A stretch of DNA of 64,000 nt, taken from an uncultured Elusimicrobiales bacterium (GTDB taxonomy: Bacteria; Elusimicrobiota; Elusimicrobia; Elusimicrobiales; Elusimicrobiaceae). A program made the translations under genes and the position numbers. The stretch spans positions 1 to 64,000 of the forward strand of contig CALVGG010000003.1 in assembly GCA_944327085.1 (NCBI GenBank). Direction: 5' to 3'. Under the pieces are notes generated by a model. It was not told the origin of the DNA, ran no database searches, and worked only from the letters and a program-made list of their open reading frames with translations. Shown here one piece after another: positions 8,921-16,877 of this stretch (the first letter of the stretch is position 1; every line of letters starts with the position of its first letter).

Positions 8921-9667
8921 ATGAAAAAACTGGTACTTTTACGCCATGGCCAAAGCCAATGGAATTTGGAAAACCGCTTTACCGGGTGGACGGATGTGGA
9001 CTTAACCGCCCAAGGGGAAGACGAAGCCCGCCAAGCCGGCCGCCTAATGGCCCAAGCCGGGCTGAATTTTGACCGGGCTTTTACTTCTTACCTAACCCGC
9101 GCCATTAAAACGCTGAACCTGGCGCTGGAAACCATGCACCAGCTGTGGATCCCCGCAGACAAAACCTGGCGCCTGAACGAAAAACATTACGGTGCTTTGC
9201 AAGGCTTAAACAAAAGCCAAACAGCCCAGCAATATGGAGATGAGCAAGTGCTGCTTTGGCGGCGCGCCTATGATGTGCGCCCCCCGGCCCTGGCCCCGGA
9301 TGACCCGCGCCACCCCAGCCAAGACCCGCGCTACCGCGGCATTTCCCCCACCGTGCTGCCGGCAACGGAATCCCTGCAGGATTGTATAGCCCGGTTGGAC
9401 CCGTACTGGCAAAACACCATTGTGCCGGCCCTACAGCAGGCGGACCAAATTTTAATAGCCGCCCACGGCAACAGCCTGCGGGGTATTGTAAAAATACTTA
9501 AAAATATCCCCGATGATAAAATTGTGGGGCTGAATATTCCCACCGGGGCGCCTTACGTGTTTGAGTTGGATGAAGACCTGCACGTATTAAAAGATTACTA
9601 CCTGGGAGACCCGCAAGACATTGCACGCCGCGCCCAAGCCGTGTCAGAGCAGGCCAAACACAAATAA
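8921..9667 (+). CDS. gpmA: 2,3-bisphosphoglycerate-dependent phosphoglycerate mutase
   Basis: 248 residues, the usual length of the cofactor-dependent enzyme. Interconverts 3- and 2-phosphoglycerate in glycolysis. Phosphohistidine motif LLRHGQSQWN at the N-terminus, then NRFTGWTDVDL, LNEKHYGALQGLNK, RRAYDVRPP, and the second catalytic His in IAAHGNSLRGI. SD AAGGAGG with good spacing. Single-gene unit followed by two hairpins. Enolase lies elsewhere in this window (38.4 kb), so these glycolytic genes are not clustered. Confidence 0.97.
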   Translation: MKKLVLLRHGQSQWNLENRFTGWTDVDLTAQGEDEARQAGRLMAQAGLNFDRAFTSYLTRAIKTLNLALETMHQLWIPADKTWRLNEKHYGALQGLNKSQTAQQYGDEQVLLWRRAYDVRPPALAPDDPRHPSQDPRYRGISPTVLPATESLQDCIARLDPYWQNTIVPALQQADQILIAAHGNSLRGIVKILKNIPDDKIVGLNIPTGAPYVFELDEDLHVLKDYYLGDPQDIARRAQAVSEQAKHK

Positions 9668-9694
9668 CGCCGCACGGCTGGCGTGAATTTGCTT

Positions 9695-9727
9695 GCAAAA
9701 AACGGGTGTATGCAAAGCCCGTTTTTA
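9695..9727 (+). terminator. Terminator of gpmA
   Basis: AACGGG / CCCGTT stem with 11-base loop followed by TTTTTAT. Confidence 0.65.
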
Positions 9728-9737
9728 TGATAAATAA

Positions 9738-9770
9738 AACCCCCGGTGCCCACAAAACACCGGGGGTTTA
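9738..9770. terminator. Bidirectional terminator between gpmA and def
   Basis: AACCCCCGGTG / CACCGGGGGTT perfect stem, A-tract before and T-tract after, serving the converging gpmA and def genes. Confidence 0.85.
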
Positions 9771-9785
9771 TTAAAAACGTGGGGG

Positions 9786-10313
9786 TTAATCCCAATTTTT
9801 ACGCAATTTTTTAATGGCTTTTTTAAGCTCCGGTTTTAATACGGGGTCCACCAAGTCAATAAACAGTTTACCGTCCAGGTGGTCCACCTCGTGCTGGAAA
9901 GCTTTAGCCAGCAGGCCGCGCGCACGCAGGGTTTGTTCCTTGCCGTTTTCATCCAAGAAAGAAATGGTCACGTCCGTAGCGCGCGTTACTTCCGCCCATA
10001 AACCGGGCAAAGAAAGGCAGCCTTCTTCTTCCAGCTTTTCCCCCCGCATGGAAATAATTTTGGGGTTAATAATTACATAACGCTTATAGGCGTTTTCATC
10101 CTTGGAAGAAGAATCCGGTATTAAAATAACCGCCAAACGGTACGGCAAACCAATCTGGTTAGCCGCCAACCCCACCCCGCGAACAGAGAGGCAGGTTTCT
10201 TCCATATCTTTTAACAATTGGGGCAGTTGCGGCGCCAGGGTGTTATAGTCCACCGGTTTTAACTTTTGGCGCAGGATGTCATTGCCGTATTTTACAATTT
10301 TGCGTATTGCCAT
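9786..10313 (-). CDS. def: Peptide deformylase
   Basis: 175 residues. Removes the N-terminal formyl group from nascent proteins; metalloenzyme. The three family motifs are present in order: GVGLAANQIG (~45), EGCLSLPG with the metal-ligand Cys (~97), and QHEVDHLDG with the HExxH metal site (~139). The lysine-rich C-terminus (KPELKKAIKKLRKNWD) is unremarkable. It is a single gene between two terminators; the SD before ATG 10313 is weak. Confidence 0.96.
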   Translation of the reverse strand: MAIRKIVKYGNDILRQKLKPVDYNTLAPQLPQLLKDMEETCLSVRGVGLAANQIGLPYRLAVILIPDSSSKDENAYKRYVIINPKIISMRGEKLEEEGCLSLPGLWAEVTRATDVTISFLDENGKEQTLRARGLLAKAFQHEVDHLDGKLFIDLVDPVLKPELKKAIKKLRKNWD

Positions 10314-10345
10314 AATGTTATTTTACCATATTGCACGGCGCTTAT

Positions 10346-10375
10346 AAAAAGGGCCTGCCCTTACGGGCAGACCCC
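10346..10375 (-). terminator. Terminator of the secreted Cys-rich gene
   Basis: GGGTCTGCCC / GGGCAGGCCC stem with GTAA tetraloop at 10351-10374, followed on the minus strand by TTTTTATAAG. Confidence 0.85.
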
Positions 10376-10420
10376 TGACAGGAAGTGCCTTTAATTATAA
10401 AAGGCAGTCCAAATTTTTAA

Positions 10421-10861
10421 TTATTGACAGGTTAACAAGTTCGTTGTTCCACAACATTCCACTGTATCGGGGCTGTAAGTCCTGCCAGTCATACCATAAC
10501 TCATAATATAACATTGTTCCCCTTTAGTAGAGCACGAAGCCCCTGCGTATACTCCATTAGCACATTTGCGATACCCCTTAATTACCAAAGATATATCAGC
10601 AGGGATAGCATAGTCTACCGTAGCACATTGGCCACCACCAAATGTAATGTTTCCTTTACCATCAGTTGTGCAATTCATATATCCTGGATAACACCAAGAG
10701 CCATAACAACCATTATGCAACGAAGAAGCCTGCCAAGTAAAATGGCTTGTAGCATTACACGTTCTGGAGCTTTCTACGCATTTGCATTGGCTTTGGCTCC
10801 AAGTGTAGTTAATTTGCCCCGTCTGCCCGCTGGGGCAGGGTTGAGACGGACAAGATTGCAC
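10421..10861 (-). CDS. Cys-rich C-terminal part of a secreted protein (in frame after a TGA)
   Basis: About 146 residues from the first possible start (a GTG without SD), but the same frame is open back to the TGA at 10901-10903 that ends the upstream gene; 13 more codons (TGGITPVDPPQNV) join the two. The segment is rich in Cys (about 14), Gly, Ser and Tyr, with CPSQPCPSGQTG and ECCGTTN, and looks like an exported disulfide-bonded domain. With no start site of its own it probably is, or was, the C-terminal domain of the upstream protein, reached by TGA readthrough or lost by a nonsense mutation. No known family recognised. Confidence 0.55.
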   Translation of the reverse strand: MQSCPSQPCPSGQTGQINYTWSQSQCKCVESSRTCNATSHFTWQASSLHNGCYGSWCYPGYMNCTTDGKGNITFGGGQCATVDYAIPADISLVIKGYRKCANGVYAGASCSTKGEQCYIMSYGMTGRTYSPDTVECCGTTNLLTCQ

Positions 10862-10900
10862 AACATTTTGCGGCGGATCAACCGGCGTTATACCGCCAGT

Positions 10901-11611
10901 TCATTTTAACACCAATATCTTTACGCTTTCCCCGCCCTTATCCGGGTGTTTTACCGTCCTGCGTGTTTCCCATGCCAAGGTTTTCGCGCCTACCCCATTC
11001 GTGCTGGGAAGCGGCACCCAGTTGCCGGCCAATCTTAACGGAGTAGAAGCGCTTAAATTACGGTAGGAATACGTCCCCACACCGGTAATATTTAATTTCC
11101 CTTTTACCGTAGCGTATACGCTTTCCAAACGCAAGCGGTTTGCATTGGTGGTAACTTGATTAATGCGGCTTGCCGGGTCACTATAACCGGCCGGCCCCTG
11201 AAACCGCGCCGCACCGCCGTTAAACTTTACATTTAAACTGCCCGGTGTGCTGGAAGTTACACAATTTTCCAAAGAGGAAAAACACGTGCCTTCAAAATCC
11301 AGCGTGGGCTGAGCGGGGAAAGTGGACAATACGTCAGAATCCGTTTTGCCTTTCCGCCCGTCCAATAAAGGAACATCATAAGCAAGCGCGCCCGAGTTAC
11401 TTTCATTAATGCTTACCGTTCCGCCGGAGCGCACCTGCATGGACTGCGCCGTCAAGCCCCCCTGAAATGTGGCCTTTTCGGACACTTTCAGCCTTTCATA
11501 CTGGCCTAAACGCGCAGGGTTAAAGTTAATGGTTTGGATGACTTCCGCACTTAAGGGTGCACAAGCCAACACAAACAACATCCCTGTCAATATTAAATGT
11601 TTCATATTCAC
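10901..11611 (-). CDS. Secreted protein of unknown function, N-terminal part
   Basis: 236 residues to the in-frame TGA. Signal peptide with AxA-like cleavage (MKHLILTGMLFVLACAPLSA; the Cys is a possible lipobox but lacks the usual context). The mature part has beta-strand-like Ser/Thr/Gly/Val repeats (LKVSEKATFQGG, MQVRSGGTVSINES) typical of surface or adhesin-type proteins, and one Cys pair (CFSSLENC). It ends KILVLK, then TGA, and the frame continues into a Cys-rich domain. Start: SD GGGAGGG eight bases before ATG at 11605 (second Met) or 11611. A promoter and a hairpin-bearing 5' UTR lie upstream. Family unknown. Confidence 0.7.
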   Translation of the reverse strand: MNMKHLILTGMLFVLACAPLSAEVIQTINFNPARLGQYERLKVSEKATFQGGLTAQSMQVRSGGTVSINESNSGALAYDVPLLDGRKGKTDSDVLSTFPAQPTLDFEGTCFSSLENCVTSSTPGSLNVKFNGGAARFQGPAGYSDPASRINQVTTNANRLRLESVYATVKGKLNITGVGTYSYRNLSASTPLRLAGNWVPLPSTNGVGAKTLAWETRRTVKHPDKGGESVKILVLK

Positions 11612-11712
11612 CCTCCCAAGGGGCGTAGCTGCCTGACATAATACCCTCAGGCATTACCTATCCCTATAGGCTTACTAAAGTTTACTGTATAAAAAAGAAA
11701 AAAACAAGTCAA
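11612..11712 (-). promoter_or_regulatory. Promoter and hairpin leader of the secreted-protein gene
   Basis: Minus strand TTGACT (11707-11712), 17-base T-rich spacer, TACAGT (11684-11689). The leader contains a TGCCTGA / TCAGGCA hairpin (7 bp, loop of 10) and a CCTATAGG palindrome before the SD. I could not match it to a riboswitch class. Confidence 0.55.
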
Positions 11713-11728
11713 GCTCTATTTAAACAAC

Positions 11729-11760
11729 AAAAAACCCGTTTGGAGATTTGCTCAAACGGA
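11729..11760 (-). terminator. Terminator of the peptide-transport/cca operon
   Basis: CCGTTTG / CAAACGG stem (7 bp, loop of 10) followed on the minus strand by GTTTTTTGTTG. Confidence 0.75.
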
Positions 11761-11782
11761 TTAAAACAGCCCGGTAAATTTG

Positions 11783-13279
11783 TTACTTTTTCAGCTTGCT
11801 TACAAAAGCCAGGGCGTCTTCGCGCGTAAGCACCTTTCCCTCGGCCTGGGCTTCGGCCACACGCTCCAAAATATCGCCAATTTTAGGGCTGGGCGGCAAG
11901 TGGAGCAAATCCATCACGTCTTTGCCGTTTATCAGGCGGGTGGGTTTCATTTTTTTAGGCTGGTCAAAATATTTACTAAATAATAAGGAAAGCACCTGCA
12001 TATGCCGCAATGTTTTGCCGATATTGGCCGTTTTTTTGGCACGTTCCAGACTCATCATACGCTCGCCGCTGCGGGGCAATATGCGCTTTAGCTGATAGTC
12101 CGACACGTAGCTGGCATAATCGGCCCAGCACAACAGAAGCATTGGCAGGGCGGCGTCCCCCATGTCCCTAAAAAAGTGATAGGCGCCGCGGTCCGTAATG
12201 ACATCATTGCTGGCTAAATTGCTGGGGCGCAGGTGCTGGCCGATCATCGCGCATATCAGGCGTATATCCGCCCGGCTGTAATGCAGCTGTTCCAGCACGG
12301 CTTTGGCCATACGGGCGCCGCGTTCTTCGTGGTAAAAGAAGCGAAGCCGGTCCCCCACTTTTTTGGCGGTGGCGGGTTTGGCAATGTCATGCAGCAAGGC
12401 CGCCATTTTAAGCAAAGCCTTATTAGCCGCGTAAGGCGCCAATTTTTTTGCGTATTTGGGGAAAGCCTTGTTTAAATGGTCTACCAAATATTCCATACGT
12501 TTAAATACTGCCAGCGTATGGGATAATACCCCCCCGCGGCCATAATACACCTCTGCGCAGGCACGCTGTGCTTCCAAAACGGGGAACAGGGCCGTAAGCA
12601 GGCCGCACCCGTCCATCAAACATAAGTTTTCATAAGCTTTGGAAGTATTAAACAAACGGGTAAGCTCTTCCTGTATGCGTTCCCCGGCGCTTTGCCAAAT
12701 AAGGGAAGCATCTTTTTTAATTTGTTTAAGTACAGAAGGGTCTATTTGAAAATTTAATTCTGCCGCGCACCTAAAAACCCGCAGCATGCGCAGGGGGTCT
12801 TCTTTAAACACCTTAGGGCCGGTAAGCAAAATTTTGCGTTCTTTTACGGCCTGCAAGCCGTGGGAAAAATCCACAATTTCCCGGCGAAGCAACCCCTGAA
12901 GCAAAATTTGGGTTCCTTTTTTTTCTTTTTTAATTAACAGGCGGGCGGGCCGGCTGACGGGATAAGCCAAGGCATTAAAAGTAAAATCCCGCCGGAGCAA
13001 ATCTTCCTTTAAGTTTTTCCCCTGCCAGGCGCAAATGTCTATTTGCAGCCCTTCCTTGCGGGTTACCAGGCGCCAAACGCCAAAGGCGGGGTCCATCTCA
13101 AAAACGGCGGCGTTTAGTTTTTTGCCCAAAGCCAGGGCCACACGTTTTACATCCTGCTTAGGAAGCGTAATATCCACATCGCCGGACCAGCGCTTTAATA
13201 AACTGTTGCGCACCGCACCGCCTACATAATAGGCCTGCGGGGCAACCTCTTTTAATATGCCGGCTAACGAGCAAGACAT
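11783..13279 (-). CDS. cca: CCA tRNA nucleotidyltransferase / poly(A) polymerase family, with HD domain
   Basis: 498 residues. Class II nucleotidyltransferase: YYVGGAVRNSLL (~18-30), catalytic DVDI (~35), RDFTFNALAY (~95), then the RNA-binding head domain (DPLRMLRVFRCAAEL) and a C-terminal HD phosphohydrolase domain (LLHDIAKP ~290; ICAMIGQHLRPS). It adds or repairs the 3' CCA of tRNAs. This fits the window: the tRNA-Ser gene at 60.5 kb lacks an encoded CCA. Last gene of a seven-gene operon, 3 bases after the acyl-CoA synthetase. A poly(A) polymerase paralogue cannot be excluded from sequence alone. Confidence 0.9.
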   Translation of the reverse strand: MSCSLAGILKEVAPQAYYVGGAVRNSLLKRWSGDVDITLPKQDVKRVALALGKKLNAAVFEMDPAFGVWRLVTRKEGLQIDICAWQGKNLKEDLLRRDFTFNALAYPVSRPARLLIKKEKKGTQILLQGLLRREIVDFSHGLQAVKERKILLTGPKVFKEDPLRMLRVFRCAAELNFQIDPSVLKQIKKDASLIWQSAGERIQEELTRLFNTSKAYENLCLMDGCGLLTALFPVLEAQRACAEVYYGRGGVLSHTLAVFKRMEYLVDHLNKAFPKYAKKLAPYAANKALLKMAALLHDIAKPATAKKVGDRLRFFYHEERGARMAKAVLEQLHYSRADIRLICAMIGQHLRPSNLASNDVITDRGAYHFFRDMGDAALPMLLLCWADYASYVSDYQLKRILPRSGERMMSLERAKKTANIGKTLRHMQVLSLLFSKYFDQPKKMKPTRLINGKDVMDLLHLPPSPKIGDILERVAEAQAEGKVLTREDALAFVSKLKK

Positions 13280-13282
13280 GGC

Positions 13283-14899
13283 TTAGGCGGGCTCCTCCGT
13301 TTTGGCTTGGCGTTCTGCCAGTTTGGCAATAGCGTCTTTGCGCAGCTCCCGCTTTAACACTTTTTTAAGCGCATTTTTAGGAAGTTCTTTTACAAATTCA
13401 AAATCGCGCGGGCGTTTATACGTATCCAAATGCTGTTTTAAGAATTTGCGGAATTGCTCGTCCGTCAGTTCCGCGCCTTCTTTTTTAACAGCGTAGCACT
13501 TTACAAATTCGCCGCCCCGGCCGTCCGGCACGCCGATAATGGCGCACTCTTCAATGGCTGGGTTTTCGCAAATGACGGCTTCCACCTGGGCGGAAAATAC
13601 TTTAAGCCCTTTAATAATAATCATGTCTTTTTTGCGGTCTTTAATAAAAATGAATCCGTCATCGTCAATTACGCAAATATCCCCTGTTTTAAACCATCCG
13701 TCCGGGGTAAATGCGTCCTGCGTGGCCTTAGGGTTGTTCAAATAACCTTTAAACACATTAGGCCCTTTAATGCACAGCTCGCCTTCCTGGTTGCGGGGCA
13801 GTTCCTTGCCATCGTCATCCAGCACAATCACGCTTACGGCCGGCAACGCCGGGCCTACGGATTTAATTTTTTGCAATTCTTCCGTATTTACGCTTACCAC
13901 CGGGCTGGTTTCCGTAAGGCCGTAACCTTCCAGTATGGGCACGCCTATTTTCTTTTCAAACCGGTCTTTAATCTCCTGCGTAAGCGGGGCCGCGCCGGAA
14001 ACCGCAAAGCGCACATTTTTAAACGGCCAAAATTGTAAATACAGCCGTTTAAAACCTTTGGCTTCTTTAGAAAGCACCGCATAAATTTGCGGCACGGCCA
14101 AAATAAGGGTTACTTTTTCCGAACCCATGGCGCTAAGCCAATGGCTGGCCGGCATAATGTTGGCCACAATCACCACTTTTAAATTTAAATACAGCGGGAT
14201 GACGACGCACGTCGTCCACGCGAAAGAGTGGAACATGGGCAGCAAACACAAAAATACGTCATCATCGGTTATTTTAAAAATTTGCGCGCAGGAAATAACG
14301 TTAGAGGCTAAATTGCCGTGCGTAAGCATGGCGCCTTTGGGCAGGCCGGTAGTGCCGGAGGTATATAAAATAAAGGCCAAGTCTTCCAGCCCGGCACAAG
14401 GGTTGGAGGTTTCCTCGTGAAAGGTGGATTTTTCCACCTCGTCCCAAAATTTAAATACAGCCGGGTTGCCCTGGGCCGAAGACGGGATTTCATCCGTAGA
14501 AAATATGTATTTAATATCCGGCAAATCCGGCAAAACTTTAATATAGTGGCGTATAAATTCCGCCTGGGTTACCACGGCCTTGGCTCCGGCGTCTTTTAAA
14601 ATAAATTCCAGCTCTTCGGGCTTGGTAACCATAAAATTCATGGGGATACATACCGCCCCCAATTTATACAAACCGAAATTGGCCACCACCGTGTCTATGG
14701 AGTTGCGGTGCGCCACGGCTACGCGGTCCCCTTTGCGGATGCCGTGTTCAAAAAACATATCGGCGGCGCGGTCCACCTTCATCAACAGTTCCGTATAGGT
14801 AACAGAACGTTTTGTTCCGGCCTCCACCAATGCCACCTTATCCGGGAAGCGAAAAGCACTGTCTGCCAAAGCGGTATATAAATCTTTGCGTCTGATCAT
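13283..14899 (-). CDS. Long-chain acyl-CoA synthetase (AMP-forming, FadD-like)
   Basis: 538 residues. Activates a fatty or other carboxylic acid with ATP to acyl-AMP and then acyl-CoA. The P-loop is YTSGTTGLPKGAMLTHGN (~180), A5 is GYGLTETSPVVS (~320), A7 GWFKTGDI (~405), A8 KDRKKDMIIIKGLKV and the A10 Lys near NALKKVLKREL. ATG 14899 is chosen over the upstream TTG because AAGGAG is six bases before it. It lies in the peptide-importer operon, so the substrate might derive from lipopeptides or simply from host fatty acids; substrate is not predictable here. It could also serve the PfaA-like synthase at 1-5.7 kb. Confidence 0.9.
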   Translation of the reverse strand: MIRRKDLYTALADSAFRFPDKVALVEAGTKRSVTYTELLMKVDRAADMFFEHGIRKGDRVAVAHRNSIDTVVANFGLYKLGAVCIPMNFMVTKPEELEFILKDAGAKAVVTQAEFIRHYIKVLPDLPDIKYIFSTDEIPSSAQGNPAVFKFWDEVEKSTFHEETSNPCAGLEDLAFILYTSGTTGLPKGAMLTHGNLASNVISCAQIFKITDDDVFLCLLPMFHSFAWTTCVVIPLYLNLKVVIVANIMPASHWLSAMGSEKVTLILAVPQIYAVLSKEAKGFKRLYLQFWPFKNVRFAVSGAAPLTQEIKDRFEKKIGVPILEGYGLTETSPVVSVNTEELQKIKSVGPALPAVSVIVLDDDGKELPRNQEGELCIKGPNVFKGYLNNPKATQDAFTPDGWFKTGDICVIDDDGFIFIKDRKKDMIIIKGLKVFSAQVEAVICENPAIEECAIIGVPDGRGGEFVKCYAVKKEGAELTDEQFRKFLKQHLDTYKRPRDFEFVKELPKNALKKVLKRELRKDAIAKLAERQAKTEEPA

Positions 14900-14946
14900 G
14901 CGCAACTCCTTATAACACGATAAAGTCTCTTTCTATTTTAATAAAA

Positions 14947-15822
14947 TTAGCTTTGCCGCGGGTCTAAAATATCTCTAAACGCGTCCCCCAGCAGGTTCCA
15001 CCCCAATACAAAAAAGAAGATGGCCCCGCCCGGAATAAACACCGTATGCCAATACGCCAGCGTGTTACCGCTGGTGCCCAGCACCCAGTTGCGCGCCATG
15101 GCAATTAACTGCCCCCAATCGGCCGTGCCGGGCTGCGCGCCCAAACCCAAAAAGGATAAAGACGCCGCCGTAAGCACAATGTATCCAATATCCAAACTGG
15201 CAACCACCACGGAAGGATAAATGGAGTTTGGCAAAATATGCCTAAGCATAATGCGCGGGCCCCGCGCGCCCAAAGCCCGGGCGGCGGTAACAAAATCCCG
15301 CTGTTTAACGGACAGAATATCCCCCCTCACCAAGCGGGCATAAGAAGGCCACGCCACGGCGGTAAGGGCAATCATCATATTTTTAATATCCGGCCCCAGC
15401 ATGGCCGCAATTACCATGGCCAACACCAAAGAAGGAACCGCAAAAACCACGTCCGTTAAACGCATAATCACTTCGTCCGTCTTGCCGCCGAAATAAGCGG
15501 CCGTGGCCCCCACAAAAAGCCCGATTAAAAACGCAAAAAACGTAACCGTAATACCTATTTTAAACGCCAGGCGCGTGCCCCACACCACGCCGTAAAACAA
15601 GTCGTACTGCTGTTCGGTAGTGCCAAACCAGTGCGAAGAAGACGGCGTTTGCGGCTCTATGGCGTAACTGCTTTGAGGCATTTGATAGGGGTTGCGGGCA
15701 TTATCGGCCGGGGCCAACAGCGGCGCAAACAACGCAACCAGCGCAAAAAAACATACCAACAAAAGCCCCACTAAAGAAGTTTTATTTTTGGCAAAACGTT
15801 TAAAAATACGGTTTTGTAACAT
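14947..15822 (-). CDS. Peptide ABC transporter permease, DppC/OppC type
   Basis: 291 residues. N-terminal cytoplasmic stretch and first helix (SLVGLLLVCFFALVALFAPLLAP), a periplasmic loop with HWFGTTEQQYDLF, the typical DppC HxxGTDxxGRD region in divergent form, then the BPD_transp_1 core of five helices with the EAA-like coupling loop AARALGARGPRIMLRHILPN (~190-210). It pairs with the DppB-type permease 4 bases upstream and the two ATPases further upstream. No substrate-binding protein gene is in this operon. Confidence 0.92.
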   Translation of the reverse strand: MLQNRIFKRFAKNKTSLVGLLLVCFFALVALFAPLLAPADNARNPYQMPQSSYAIEPQTPSSSHWFGTTEQQYDLFYGVVWGTRLAFKIGITVTFFAFLIGLFVGATAAYFGGKTDEVIMRLTDVVFAVPSLVLAMVIAAMLGPDIKNMMIALTAVAWPSYARLVRGDILSVKQRDFVTAARALGARGPRIMLRHILPNSIYPSVVVASLDIGYIVLTAASLSFLGLGAQPGTADWGQLIAMARNWVLGTSGNTLAYWHTVFIPGGAIFFFVLGWNLLGDAFRDILDPRQS

Positions 15823-15826
15823 ACAA

Positions 15827-16852
15827 TTAATCCAGCCTGATGCGCGGGTCTACCGCCGTGTATAAAATATCAGAAAGTAAATTGCCCAGCACAAACAGCA
15901 CCGCCACCATAAGCGAAAAGCCCATTATGCCCGCAATATCCAGCTGCTGGGCGGCAATAACGCCAAAACGCCCGATGCCGGGGTACTCAAAAATGGTTTC
16001 CACAATTACCGTGCCGCCCAGCAAACGAATAAACTGTATGCTGGCCAGCGTAATAACCGGTATCACCGCGTTTTTGCCCGCGTGCTTATAAGTTACCTGC
16101 CAGGGGGACAGGCCCTTCGCCCGCGCGGTGCGTACGTAATCTTTGCCCAGCTCTTCTAGCATGCTGGAACGCATAACCCGCACCATCAAAGCAAACGAGC
16201 CGATACATAACGTAACGGCCGGCAACACCAGGTGGGACAAAACATCCCAAAACACGCGGAAGTTTAAATTAAGCAAAGAGTCTATTAACAAAAAACCGGT
16301 GTAGGAATGGAAAGAACCGCCATGCACCACGGCGTCCGTATATACGGAATACCCGCCCGGCGCAAACCAGCCCAACTTGCCGTAAAACAACATAAGAAGC
16401 AAAAGGCCCAGCACAAAAATCGGCAAGGAGAACCCCCCCACCGAAAACACCCTGGCCAGCACGTCCTGCCATTTATCCTTTTTAACGGCCGACACGCACC
16501 CGAACCACACGCCGAAAAACACCACCAGCACAATGGTTACCACCGCCAGCTGGATGGTGGCGGGCAAATACGCCTTTATGGCCTGCGCCACCGGCATATT
16601 GGCGCTTTGGCTGTAGCCTAAATCGCCTTTCAAAGCATTGCCCAGCCAGCGGCCGTATTGTTTAAACATGTTGTCGCGCAGGCCGTATTTTTGGATTACT
16701 TCTTCTAAAGAGCCCATTTGCCGCGGGTCTTTAATATACAAAGAGGCGCGCATTTCCGGGCTTAAACGCTGGGTGAGGAAGAAGAGCAAAAACGTTACCC
16801 CCAGTATCACCACGGGTAACAATAAAAGCCGGCGCAAAACATAGTTAAACAT
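15827..16852 (-). CDS. Peptide ABC transporter permease, DppB/OppB type
   Basis: 341 residues, normal for the family. N-terminal helix MFNYVLRRLLLLPVVILGVTF is the standard DppB opening, followed by a periplasmic region containing the usual IQKYGL stretch, and the BPD_transp_1 core; EAA loop ARAKGLSPWQVTYKHAGKNA (~240). Ends with the characteristic LLSDILYTAVDPRIRL. Forms the heterodimeric channel with the DppC-type protein. Moderate SD (AGAGGAAG) before ATG 16852. Confidence 0.94.
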   Translation of the reverse strand: MFNYVLRRLLLLPVVILGVTFLLFFLTQRLSPEMRASLYIKDPRQMGSLEEVIQKYGLRDNMFKQYGRWLGNALKGDLGYSQSANMPVAQAIKAYLPATIQLAVVTIVLVVFFGVWFGCVSAVKKDKWQDVLARVFSVGGFSLPIFVLGLLLLMLFYGKLGWFAPGGYSVYTDAVVHGGSFHSYTGFLLIDSLLNLNFRVFWDVLSHLVLPAVTLCIGSFALMVRVMRSSMLEELGKDYVRTARAKGLSPWQVTYKHAGKNAVIPVITLASIQFIRLLGGTVIVETIFEYPGIGRFGVIAAQQLDIAGIMGFSLMVAVLFVLGNLLSDILYTAVDPRIRLD

Positions 16853-16877
16853 AAAAATGCTTCTTCCTCTTTGTAAA

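Noticed and set aside
11612-11690. c-di-GMP or other riboswitch in the leader of the secreted-protein gene
   Set aside because: A hairpin and a CCTATAGG palindrome are present, but the conserved core of the known classes is not.
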